From: an uncultured Prevotellaceae bacterium | GTDB lineage: Bacteria > Bacteroidota > Bacteroidia > Bacteroidales > Bacteroidaceae | Direction: 5' to 3' | Length of the DNA stretch: 64,000 nt | Assembly: GCA_900316315.1 (NCBI GenBank) | Contig: ONCK01000015.1 | Coordinates: forward strand, 1-64,000 | In this document: in pieces, positions 17,355 through 25,359 of the stretch | Position numbering within the stretch: position 1 is the stretch's first letter | Layout of the letters: each line of letters opens with the position of its first letter | Translations under genes and position numbers: made by a program | Notes under the pieces: generated by a model | Database searches by the model: none | What the model was told of the DNA's origin: nothing | The model's input: the letters and a program-made list of their open reading frames with translations, nothing else

Positions 17355-17708
17355 CTAAAAAATTTCCAGTTGTATGGGTGCACTGATATATCTTTCTTTA
17401 CATTTTTGATTTTTAGGTATTCCTCGGAAATTGTATATATTACTGTATTGCTTATCTGTGATAGACACTATGCTCACTACCCCATATTTGGGAACAAAAC
17501 TTTTTACACGTCTAATATGGACCTCTGCACTCTCATAAGAGCCACACTGTCGGATATACACAGAAAACTGCATCATAGAGAATCCGTCTTTTTCCAAATT
17601 CTTGCGAAAGAGTGCAGCATCGCGACGCTCTGTCTTACTTGTTACTGGCAAATCGAAGAATACGAATAACCACATGATATGATAAGCATTAAGTCGATCT
17701 AATGTCAT
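17355..17708 (-). CDS. cas2: CRISPR-associated endoribonuclease-like Cas2
   Basis: 117 residues. The ferredoxin-like fold start IMWLFVFFDLPVTSKTERRD carries the conserved Asp after the first strand; RKNLEKDGFSMMQFSVYIRQ and KSFVPKYGVVSIVSITDKQY are typical of type II Cas2. It scaffolds two Cas1 dimers in the spacer-integration complex. Its ATG overlaps the cas1 stop by four bases (17705-17708). The last codons run straight into the CRISPR leader -7 box. Confidence 0.95.
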   Translation of the reverse strand: MTLDRLNAYHIMWLFVFFDLPVTSKTERRDAALFRKNLEKDGFSMMQFSVYIRQCGSYESAEVHIRRVKSFVPKYGVVSIVSITDKQYSNIYNFRGIPKNQKCKERYISAPIQLEIF

Positions 17709-18601
17709 GTGAACATGGGTAAAGTCAATTTTTTTGCTTCGCCTTTGTAGTATTTCAGGAGAGATGCTGATGTCGTAGTAAGAGCTATTGACAGTGGGCG
17801 GATGACCTGTCCTATCTTGACATCCGTGACAAGTAAATTTAGTAATTTTGCTTTGACCTCTTTGTCAAGATTAAGGAGTCCTTCTTCTGCTGCTTCAAAT
17901 ACGATTTCGTCAACATAGGGTCTATAAGGCTCCATGATATCATCGGCGAGCGGAAAGGCATTGTACCTATTCCTATGAAACAGGCCCAGTGCCGGCAGCA
18001 ATCCCGACCCTATCAAGGCTCTGGCAGTTGCTGCTCTGAGGATGGCATATCCATAATTCAGCAGATTGTTGGGAGGAAATCCTTCCCGCTCCCTCCTAAA
18101 ACTGTTTCCAAACAGGTGAAGCCAATACTGTCGTGCAGCTATTCCCTCACGATTGGTTGAGTCGCCACTTAGTACGGCACTATAGTAGATCTTCAAGTTG
18201 TGGGGTCCTCTTCCGAGCTTGTCGAGCACTGAAGCCTGATTTCTGATCTTTTGTTCTACCAGCTGCTTCCACGCTTGCTTTCGCGAGGGTTCGGAAACAT
18301 CAAGTTGATACCTTAGGCTTTCTGCCTGCGTCGCATTGTGGTCCAATCCCATCAGCATTGACGAAGGCATGCCTTTAGCATCACAGATGATCACACTGAC
18401 ATTGTTGCTGACCAGCTCATTGAGGAGGGGAATACTGACAGAGACCATCTGGTTCTCGATGACCACAAAGCCTATATCCTCTATCGGACGGGTGATAATC
18501 CGATCTTCATCTCTGGGGGAGATGACCAGCTGTCTGTTTTTCAACGAGAGTCGTACAGGGGATGAGAATAAGAGTGTCTGCTTTAGCATCACTTTAACCA
18601 T
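17705..18601 (-). CDS. cas1: CRISPR integrase Cas1
   Basis: 298 residues from 18601, or 294 from an internal ATG at 18589 that forms TGATG with the cas9 stop. N-terminal beta domain to about residue 85, then the helical catalytic domain: the metal-binding Glu is in STNREGIAARQYW, His in ALGLFHRNRYNAFPLADDIM, and an acidic pair in MEPYRPYVDEIVFE. With Cas2 it inserts new spacers at the leader end. Part of a tight cas9-cas1-cas2 operon lacking csn2 and cas4, which defines subtype II-C. Confidence 0.96.
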   Translation of the reverse strand: MVKVMLKQTLLFSSPVRLSLKNRQLVISPRDEDRIITRPIEDIGFVVIENQMVSVSIPLLNELVSNNVSVIICDAKGMPSSMLMGLDHNATQAESLRYQLDVSEPSRKQAWKQLVEQKIRNQASVLDKLGRGPHNLKIYYSAVLSGDSTNREGIAARQYWLHLFGNSFRREREGFPPNNLLNYGYAILRAATARALIGSGLLPALGLFHRNRYNAFPLADDIMEPYRPYVDEIVFEAAEEGLLNLDKEVKAKLLNLLVTDVKIGQVIRPLSIALTTTSASLLKYYKGEAKKLTLPMFT

Positions 18602-21600
18602 TTGATCTCTCCCAAGTCATTGATCTCAAAGTCCCGTCCGGCCACAAGTGCCTTCAACTGAGTATGATACATAGCGATGGAACTTCTGAATTCTTCATTT
18701 TGCTTATACGCTCCATTTTTTGTCTTTATACTGCTTGACGGCCGTGCCTCCTGAGAATGCAGCATGGTCAATGTGCCATATTCATTCCCACCCACGACCA
18801 TTGAGGAGAAACCGGTGATCTTGTATAGTCGTCTCACGAGCTCCGCCTTGGTACAGTCTCTAATCTCATCCGGCGTATTCTCATAGAGCAGCACCATCGT
18901 GCCTTTTTTCAGGAGATAGGTCAGAGGGTAGCCATTTTTAGTCGGCGGTACGAGGTGGTAACCTTGTACTTCCTTGTTATTGCTTTCCTTGTAGTAGTCA
19001 CATGCATCCAGATTGCTGACGAGCTCAAAGGCCCGCTTCTCCTTGCCTCGTTTGTCGTGGCCGACATAGATAGCCATCGCATAGTTGGTCTCGCTCGTGA
19101 CATGATATTGCCGTTTGTATTCCTTGGCAGACACGTCACGCTGATGGCGGATATTGAGCGGACGGGTGACGGATGGTGTGAAGCATCTTACCTTGAGGAT
19201 AGGTATACCCTTCTCCTTGTTCATCCATATACCTTGGGCCAGGGCTTCCTTTAGACTGCCACACGCGCTGATGGCTTCTTTTACGATACCTCTGACCGTG
19301 TCATCTACGATTTTGTCCACATCTGACTCCTTAAAACTATCATCCAGGGCTTTGCGTACCACATACTTAATTTTTCCGTCTCTCTCGATGGCGCCATAGT
19401 AGGTATCATTGTGCAGCGAAGCACGCGCAGCGTCGCCGTCAACCCAGACTTTTTTGCCCTTGAGCCGTATCCTGCGTCGGCCGGATTTTCCGATGTTGTC
19501 CTGAGTACTGTGAGACACGATGATCTCCCTCTGGATCTTGTTCATATCCTCCTGGAATGTCTCCCACGGCGCAGCGAGATGCCCCTTGGCGGAGCCATAC
19601 CATTTATGGTTTTCCTCGTCATGATAGTACTGCGCCAGTCTGCTATATCCGACAGACCCCATACAGGCAATTACGATGGCGTCGATACAGTGGTGGACGT
19701 GGTTTACCCTTTCTTTTTTTGCATAGATGTCCTGTATGCCCCATATCTTGCGAAAGTCGGACGTGGCCAGCCCTTTGACGACAAAGACTCTGTTGAAGAA
19801 AGATTTCAGATACAGACGAGCATACTTTGATATTATGCTGATATCTGTGCCTTGTCGACGGCTGAAGCCTTCTGGTTCTTTGGTCATCACAAAGCGCTGA
19901 TACTTGCCATACCAGTAGTCTCTGCGCAATTTCAAGAGGTTGCGGGCTTGTATCTTCTGGTCTTTTTGCTGCTTGGTCATACTGCTCGACGTACGTATCC
20001 TGCGAATGCGTTTGTCCAGCTCTTCGTACCGCTCCTTCCACCCTGCGATGCGGAGCAGGATCTCCTGATGATTGGCCAGCTGGGAGGGCAGCAGAGTCTG
20101 CTTGACCTCGCGATTGAACCGGCTATTGCATAGCGTCAGATTCATCTTCGTACTGTCTCCGCCGGCACTCCGGGGAATCGTGTGCTCGATGTCATACTTA
20201 GGGTTCGGGCCCAGAAAGTCAGCGATGCCAATCTGCTCATCGGTATAGATACAGCGGTGGTCTTGCTCCTCCCACAGCTGATATTTCAAGATATCGGTAT
20301 CTGTCGGCTCAATGGCCTTTCCTGTCTCTCCCTTGTAGAGTTGAACAATCTCGGCTCTGGCCTTCTTGCGCTCGTTCTCGTTTTCCTTGACATACCGTGC
20401 CAAGGCCTGCCGCTTATTGGCGTCATTGAGTTCTCGCGCAAATTCGATACGTATCGTGGTGTCCCGGTCTATCTTCCCCTCTGCCAACAGCGTATTGATG
20501 ACATGACGCAAGCGAAAAAGCGAACGCATCGCCATCGGGTTGCGGAGGCTGCTGATCCTTGGCGAACCGAGTTGGTTGACCCCTTCCGGCACACGGGGGT
20601 AAGCCTCCATCATGGAGGGGTGATAAAGCTTGTCGGTCTCCTTTTCGGTGACTTCATACTGTGCTATCAGATAGTCTTTTATACACCTCTCTGTGGTCCT
20701 GTGGTCCAGTTCGTTGCTGTCTCGGCGAGCAATGGCCTCCAGGATCCCATTGATAATCTGTGGCCTGTTGGACTCCTCTTGCCAGATATCAGCCGGCACA
20801 ACTTCCCCTAGATTGGCAAAGAAGGCCGACAGAGAGTAGATCATGCCCCCGCGCAGATACGGGAGGATCTTGCCTATCGCCTTGAGGCTCAAAGAGGCAT
20901 ATTCAGAACTGAGCCTGATATTGCCAAACTTCTTTGCCTCCTCATCGCTGAGTTGCAGATGCTTCTTGCCAAACTCGATGAGGTGTTCTTTGTCGGAAAA
21001 ATCAAAGAGGACGTGCCAGATATCATTTACTATCTGCAGGAGGGTCTTGCCTTTGGCCTTATCGTAGACCTCACAGATTGCGTTGACCCAGTCTTCCCCA
21101 AATATGTCCCGTAACCCTGCCGTCACTGGGCAGCCGGACACTGAGGTGTCCATCCGGTAGTTGAAGAGATAAGGCTTACCCTGAGGATCTCTGTAATAGG
21201 CATATTTTCCCTTGCCCGCCAGCTCCTTGGCGATATCCTCAAAGTCAAAATCGGGCTTCGACTTGCGATAAAATTTGGGGAGTATCTTCTTGCGCTCTTC
21301 TTCAGTCAAGGGACGCAACTCGTCGTCCTGAGGCGTTTTGATCTTGATATCGTTGACAAAGCACAGCATCCTAAACTCCTCAAACAGGGGGTGTGATGCC
21401 GGACTTTTTGTCTTCTTGGGCTCAAAGACACAGTGGCCCACCAGTCCTTTCTGAGACTTCAGAGGGCGCTGGAAGAAGATGACATTCTTGAGTTTCTTGG
21501 CCAGCTCCTCCGACAGGTGCTGCTTCTCGCAGATGGCATCAAACTCGTTCAGATAGTGCTCATTGCGGGCTGTATAGTGGCCACGGATCTTGACTCCCTT

Positions 21601-22200
21601 GTGATACAGGTGGTAGAAATACTCGCTCAGATAATGACAGCCAGCCGCCTCCATCTCTTTCGTCAGATCGCTGATACCTGACTTCACGGCGCCTTCGCCG
21701 TCACCATCCTCACTTTTACGGTTGCTCAGGAAGCCCCTACGCTGATTGATATGATAGAGCGCCCTGCCCAGGATATATCGCTGGGTGGTATCGGTCAGAT
21801 CCAGTTGCTCCGTAAGGCATTTATATCTATAGGTATAGGGATTTTTGTCCGACTTGTCGTCCGTTCCCTCCCATTGATGCAATAGCTCATTGTCGGGATA
21901 GACATTCCTAAGACGCCATTGGCTTAGCTCTGCTGAGGTCACCGGAGGACACAAATGGTAGTCGCTGAGTATCTTCAGTAGACGGATCTTGCGCACTTTA
22001 ATACGATAATATCTGACACGAGCAGAGCGATGAGTCGTCCGTTCTGCGGCCTTGGACGACTCTATGCCTTTCTCTATCTTTACTCCTTCCTGAAAAATGT
22101 TGACCCCCTTATCCACGAGTTTGTAGCCTTCGCCCTGCTGCTCGACAATCGCCCAGCCAAGGCTGTTGGTACCCGTGTCAATACCCAAAATTTTCTCCAT
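18589..22200 (-). CDS. cas9: Cas9 RNA-guided endonuclease, type II-C
   Basis: 1203 residues, between compact (about 1000-1100) and large (about 1400) members of the family. Catalytic sites are intact: RuvC-I ILGIDTGTNSLGWAIVE (Asp8), an Arg-rich bridge helix about 52-80 (HRSARVRYYRIKVRKIRLLK), RuvC-II TTIRIEFARELNDANK (Glu586), HNH YDIEHTIPRSAGGDSTKMN (His673, Asn687) with NSRFNREVKQTLL (Asn696), and RuvC-III HHCIDAIVIACMG (His837, Asp840). The last 350 residues should hold the PAM-interacting part. It cuts DNA matching crRNA-tracrRNA guides; the PAM cannot be read from sequence. First gene of the cas operon, divergent from the tracrRNA gene. Base composition resembles the chromosome around it. 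Confidence 0.97.
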   Translation of the reverse strand: MEKILGIDTGTNSLGWAIVEQQGEGYKLVDKGVNIFQEGVKIEKGIESSKAAERTTHRSARVRYYRIKVRKIRLLKILSDYHLCPPVTSAELSQWRLRNVYPDNELLHQWEGTDDKSDKNPYTYRYKCLTEQLDLTDTTQRYILGRALYHINQRRGFLSNRKSEDGDGEGAVKSGISDLTKEMEAAGCHYLSEYFYHLYHKGVKIRGHYTARNEHYLNEFDAICEKQHLSEELAKKLKNVIFFQRPLKSQKGLVGHCVFEPKKTKSPASHPLFEEFRMLCFVNDIKIKTPQDDELRPLTEEERKKILPKFYRKSKPDFDFEDIAKELAGKGKYAYYRDPQGKPYLFNYRMDTSVSGCPVTAGLRDIFGEDWVNAICEVYDKAKGKTLLQIVNDIWHVLFDFSDKEHLIEFGKKHLQLSDEEAKKFGNIRLSSEYASLSLKAIGKILPYLRGGMIYSLSAFFANLGEVVPADIWQEESNRPQIINGILEAIARRDSNELDHRTTERCIKDYLIAQYEVTEKETDKLYHPSMMEAYPRVPEGVNQLGSPRISSLRNPMAMRSLFRLRHVINTLLAEGKIDRDTTIRIEFARELNDANKRQALARYVKENENERKKARAEIVQLYKGETGKAIEPTDTDILKYQLWEEQDHRCIYTDEQIGIADFLGPNPKYDIEHTIPRSAGGDSTKMNLTLCNSRFNREVKQTLLPSQLANHQEILLRIAGWKERYEELDKRIRRIRTSSSMTKQQKDQKIQARNLLKLRRDYWYGKYQRFVMTKEPEGFSRRQGTDISIISKYARLYLKSFFNRVFVVKGLATSDFRKIWGIQDIYAKKERVNHVHHCIDAIVIACMGSVGYSRLAQYYHDEENHKWYGSAKGHLAAPWETFQEDMNKIQREIIVSHSTQDNIGKSGRRRIRLKGKKVWVDGDAARASLHNDTYYGAIERDGKIKYVVRKALDDSFKESDVDKIVDDTVRGIVKEAISACGSLKEALAQGIWMNKEKGIPILKVRCFTPSVTRPLNIRHQRDVSAKEYKRQYHVTSETNYAMAIYVGHDKRGKEKRAFELVSNLDACDYYKESNNKEVQGYHLVPPTKNGYPLTYLLKKGTMVLLYENTPDEIRDCTKAELVRRLYKITGFSSMVVGGNEYGTLTMLHSQEARPSSSIKTKNGAYKQNEEFRSSIAMYHTQLKALVAGRDFEINDLGEIKWLK

Positions 22201-22228
22201 ATAACAGTATGTTTTTAAAATTTCTGCG

Positions 22229-22260
22229 TAAATTTATTATCTTTTCTTGGTAACACCAAA
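22229..22260 (-). promoter_or_regulatory. Promoter of cas9
   Basis: Minus strand: TTTG (CAAA at 22257-22260), 20 bases, TAAATTTA (22229-22236), one base off the -7 consensus. Transcription should start near 22222, about 20 bases before the cas9 ATG. Confidence 0.6.
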
Positions 22261-22277
22261 TATTTCTCTTATATTTG
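22247..22277 (+). promoter_or_regulatory. Promoter of tracrRNA, overlapping the cas9 promoter
   Basis: TTG at 22247-22249, 20 bases, TATATTTG at 22270-22277. The palindrome TTGGT-AAC-ACCAA (22247-22259) contains the upstream elements of both this promoter and the opposite cas9 promoter, so the two cannot easily be occupied together and a dimeric regulator could act on both. Confidence 0.65.
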
Positions 22278-22283
22278 CACCCA

Positions 22284-22372
22284 GAATAAGATTTTTCCTA
22301 CATCTTATCGCAATAAGGCAGTCATTGCCGAAGGATGTTATCCTATGATCCCGCTTCGGCGGGATTTTTTTT
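22284..22372 (+). ncRNA. tracrRNA
   Basis: About 89 bases, divergent from cas9. The anti-repeat 22296-22314 pairs with the first 19 bases of the minus-strand CRISPR repeat at 17 positions (two G-U), with a 2-base internal mismatch at repeat positions 9-10. Downstream are two small hairpins (GGCA/TGCC at 22317-22329 and AGGAT/ATCCT at 22332-22344), then a terminator with stem ATCCCGC/GCGGGAT, loop TTCG and eight T (22348-22372). Start placed about six bases after the -7 box. Needed for crRNA maturation and Cas9 loading. Confidence 0.88.
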
Positions 22373-22410
22373 GCCTAAAAATCACGATTTTCCGCAGGCA
22401 TAGGCGCATC

Positions 22411-22505
22411 CCTTGTACAATTATATATAGGGTGTGCCCGCTATTTTCTCACGCAAGGAGATACTCTGCGCTCCTTGTACCATTATAATATATAGCGTGT
22501 TCTCA
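22411..22505. repeat. Imperfect direct repeat in the tracrRNA-AIPR gap
   Basis: Two copies of about 30 bases start at 22411 and 22473. Both begin CCTTGTAC and continue with an AT-rich ATTATA...TATAG core and GTGT. No coding potential; the rest of 22373-22845 holds only the -7 box TACCTTTG at 22645-22652 and AT-rich leader sequence. Confidence 0.55.
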
Positions 22506-22845
22506 ATGCGCTTCAGGTATGCCGCAACCCCGCGCAGCTCTTGGCTGCCCTTAGACTCGCCGATTGTCAGAATAATTCCATAAATTGCCCATGTATGTCA
22601 GCTTTCATTATTTTTTGCGTAAAAAATTTGGTAAAATAAAGTAGTACCTTTGTTCCACCTTGGATAAGGTGCATTGCGGATGCAATGTTTATATTCTGGA
22701 TAGAACGAGGTGAAGATATTGAAAAATATCTAGGTAAAAAAAACTATAGCCTATTTTCTTTTCTTCATCTTAGCTTATTAATTTTATTTTCTAACAATCA
22801 AAAAAGTAAAGATGAAAAATCTAAGCATTAAAAAAAACGACTAAC

Positions 22846-24195
22846 GTGATTATTAAACTTAATCACAAATTTGAAAAACAAAATTCTCTTGAGGAAAAGA
22901 AAATCAGTAAGGTTGTTTCCTCAATATCACCAAAAGATTTTGTACATCTATTAAAGTGTGCTGACAACAAGGTCAATCCGCGTACAGCCACCCTTAATCC
23001 TATTGTCAGAAGCATCGAGGAAACACTCAACGTCTCTCCGGAATTGTATTTCTTCAAGACCAAGGGCTTACTAATTTCTACCCAAAATTGCGAGTTGCTT
23101 GAGAGAAATCGTATAAGGCTTTCATTTGATGATGCACAGACAGAGGGTATCATGGATGGTGGGCACAATGCCTTTGCCATCGGCAGATTTATATACTCAA
23201 AATTATATGGAACATGCCGGTTTAAGGAATGGAAAGAATTGAAATCTTTTTGGGATGATGATGCTCACTACGCAGATCTTGAACAAAAATTTAGAGACTA
23301 CCATTCGCCCGACGATTTTTATTTCTCCATACCTATCGAGATCATAACACCATCAGATAATACAGAGGAATCATTAGCAAATTTCTATGACAATATCGCC
23401 GATATCTGCTCTGCAAGAAACTCGAATGTACAACTTACAGATGCTGCAAAGAGCAATCAGCGTGGATGTTACGAGTATTTGAAGCAGATTATGCCAAAGG
23501 ACTTCAAAGTGATTTGGAAGAGTGGCGAAACAGGAACGACAAAAGTTGAAGATGTAACTGCATTGGCGTGCATACCTTTGATAAAACTGGTACCTCTGAA
23601 ATATTTCGAGGATCAAGGCATAGATGTTGGTGCCACACTTAATAAGGTTAACATTTATTTACAGAAAAGCAAATGCGTAAAGTTTTTTGGTAATATCATT
23701 ATGAACGAAAAGATATCAACATCTGGGAAGGGGAAATACATACTGCATAATACAACTGTAAAATCTGCATTGGACCTTGTCGTAGATATCATGAAATTTT
23801 GCGACATGATGTATTACTATTTTCCTTTGATATACAATTATAATGGTGGCTCGTTTGGAAGAATAAAGGGAGCTGTATCTCAGAAGCCCCTAACCACGTA
23901 TAGCGGACCTTTTAATTCATTCCCAAAACAATCAGACTACAAGTACGCTTATGGATTCTTCTACCCCATTGTTTGTAGCCTTACAGAGTTAATGGATCTC
24001 GAGGGTGAGGTTCTTAGATGGAAGTTTAATCCTTTATATATTAATTTCGAGGAGGATAAGATAAAGAAGGCATTTACTCAATACATGAATATCGTTCGCC
24101 TATTGGATTATAATCCTCAAAAGGTGGGCAAGGACAGTTCCACCTATTATAAGGCAGATTCTTTGATGCAAAAACTTCTGGAGATGTGCCAATGA
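22846..24195 (+). CDS. AIPR/DGQHR-like protein, candidate phage-defence gene
   Basis: 449 residues from a GTG; no better ATG start is in frame. The region ELYFFKTKGLLISTQNCELL, then NRIRLSFDDAQTEGIMDGGH with NAFAIGRFI, resembles the core of abortive-infection AIPR proteins and DGQHR-type proteins (hydrophobic strand, then a D-G-x-H-type motif). A later segment ICSARNSNVQLTDAAKSNQ matches their usual asparagine/serine-rich motif. Function is not established for this protein. It is clearly richer in A+T than its neighbours, has a long AT-rich 5' leader, sits beside the CRISPR locus and has its own terminator, all suggesting a horizontally acquired defence gene. Alternative: a stand-alone regulatory or DNA-modification-associated protein of the same fold. 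Confidence 0.55.
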   Translation: MIIKLNHKFEKQNSLEEKKISKVVSSISPKDFVHLLKCADNKVNPRTATLNPIVRSIEETLNVSPELYFFKTKGLLISTQNCELLERNRIRLSFDDAQTEGIMDGGHNAFAIGRFIYSKLYGTCRFKEWKELKSFWDDDAHYADLEQKFRDYHSPDDFYFSIPIEIITPSDNTEESLANFYDNIADICSARNSNVQLTDAAKSNQRGCYEYLKQIMPKDFKVIWKSGETGTTKVEDVTALACIPLIKLVPLKYFEDQGIDVGATLNKVNIYLQKSKCVKFFGNIIMNEKISTSGKGKYILHNTTVKSALDLVVDIMKFCDMMYYYFPLIYNYNGGSFGRIKGAVSQKPLTTYSGPFNSFPKQSDYKYAYGFFYPIVCSLTELMDLEGEVLRWKFNPLYINFEEDKIKKAFTQYMNIVRLLDYNPQKVGKDSSTYYKADSLMQKLLEMCQ

Positions 24196-24242
24196 TCATT
24201 ATCTTTTCTAATTAGCCTTGTTAATTTCTGAATAATCACTAT

Positions 24243-24275
24243 CCCGATAATCTTAAATGATTGTCGGGATTTTTT
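24243..24275 (+). terminator. Terminator of the AIPR-like gene
   Basis: CCCGATAATC pairs with GATTGTCGGG (one G-T) around a 6-base loop, followed by ATTTTTT. It lies 47 bases past the stop codon. Confidence 0.9.
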
Positions 24276-24675
24276 GTATTATTCCAGTCACCACATATTA
24301 CTGGATTATACATCATAGCTATACAGGAAGGAAAATAGCAGCAAAATATTCAAAGGTCCATACGATGCCTTTGCAGCCGCTGGAGAAAGATTATCTTGCG
24401 AAATAACTGCGAGGATCTCCAACCACGAATATTGAGCCCATCACGTGGGAACCTGACGGCCGATTTGCTTGCTTTTTGAGCCCTATTGGGCGGTTGGAAG
24501 ATTTGTGGCATAAATCGGGTGCCTTCAGACGCTTCTAAAGAGCCTCTACGGGCTTGTCAATCTTCTTCCGTGACGATTTCTCTCTCCCTTGCATTAAAAC
24601 CCCGTTCTGAGGCATAAGCATACAACAGGAGACTACACTTTATACGCTCAATAAAAGACTAAGCTAGGCTTTCGG

Positions 24676-24790
24676 AAAAGGGGTGTTTCTGGACTCTACT
24701 GGCGACAGCACAGCTCGTTCGGTAGAGTGTACGGTGAGCCTTCGACAAGGGGCGTATTGGGACTCGCAAGCGGCCAACACAGGTTTTTGA
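24676..24790. repeat. Degenerate direct repeat
   Basis: Two stretches of about 37 bases share the order A-rich start, GGGG(T/C)GT, T(C/G)GGACTC, GGC and CA(C/A)CACAG (about 24676 and 24750). Similarity is roughly 70 percent by eye. Otherwise 24276-24855 holds no recognisable gene. Confidence 0.4.
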
Positions 24791-24857
24791 GCAAAGAGAG
24801 GGAAAATTATATAATAAATCCGAGAAGTGGCCTCATAAACGCACGTTTTCGGCATTT

Positions 24858-24986
24858 CAAGTCGCCTTGTTCGCGCTACAGGGTTTGATGTCGGTGCAAC
24901 TAAGTCTGATGTCGTTTAAACGAGAAGACACCTTGTTATCCTCTGAAAATCAGCGCGTTTCGAGCACAACGAGTGTTGTCTCAATT
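24858..24986. repeat. 21-base-period intergenic repeat, locus C
   Basis: Units start at 24858, 24879 (24 bases long), 24903, 24924, 24945 and 24966. The first (CAAGTCGCCTTGTTCGCGCT) and fourth (GAAGACACCTTGTTATCCTC) share the CCTTGTT core seen at loci A (42.06 kb) and B (55.14 kb). The last two units are much decayed. No gene overlaps. Confidence 0.55.
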
Positions 24987-25143
24987 CTTTGTCTTACAGC
25001 AAATTACGAAAATAATTCGAATATGTTTTCATTCCTATACCCGGACAAGTAGCGGCGATTTAGGCTAAAAAAATTATTATATAGATTTTTCAACCCTCTC
25101 TGACGGGGCTTGAATAGTGAGAAAAGTGGGAGAAAAAAAAGAG

Positions 25144-25214
25144 AGGTACCTAGCAGATTCGAACTGCTGTACACGGTTTTGCAGACCGTTACCTAGCCAC
25201 TCGGTCAAGGTACC
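25144..25214 (-). tRNA. tRNA-Cys (anticodon GCA)
   Basis: Minus strand, 71 bases: acceptor GGTACCT pairs with AGGTACC, anticodon stem CGGT/ACCG region with loop CTGCAAA giving GCA, T arm with GTTCGAAT. Discriminator T as usual for tRNA-Cys. A run of eight T follows a few bases downstream on the minus strand. Confidence 0.93.
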
Positions 25215-25347
25215 AGGGGGACGAAAAAGGGTGAGCTTCGCAGGTGAGGAACGCGGGGACTCACGCTTTTGCGGATGCAAAGGTAAGGATTTTTTCCTAC
25301 TTACAAAACTTTTGGGCCCATTTTTTCCCCATCTCCTTGGCTTTTTG

Positions 25348-25355
25348 TACATTTG
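25348..25355 (+). promoter_or_regulatory. -7 box four bases before the tilS start codon
   Basis: TACATTTG ends at 25355; the ATG is at 25360. This predicts a leaderless transcript. No upstream TTTG at the usual distance is seen. Confidence 0.45.
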
Positions 25356-25359
25356 TGAC

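Noticed and set aside
23044-23055. TTGTATTTCTTC inside the AIPR-like gene, matching 12 bases of the CRISPR repeat
   Set aside because: Too short to be a repeat copy or tracrRNA anti-repeat, and it lies in coding sequence.
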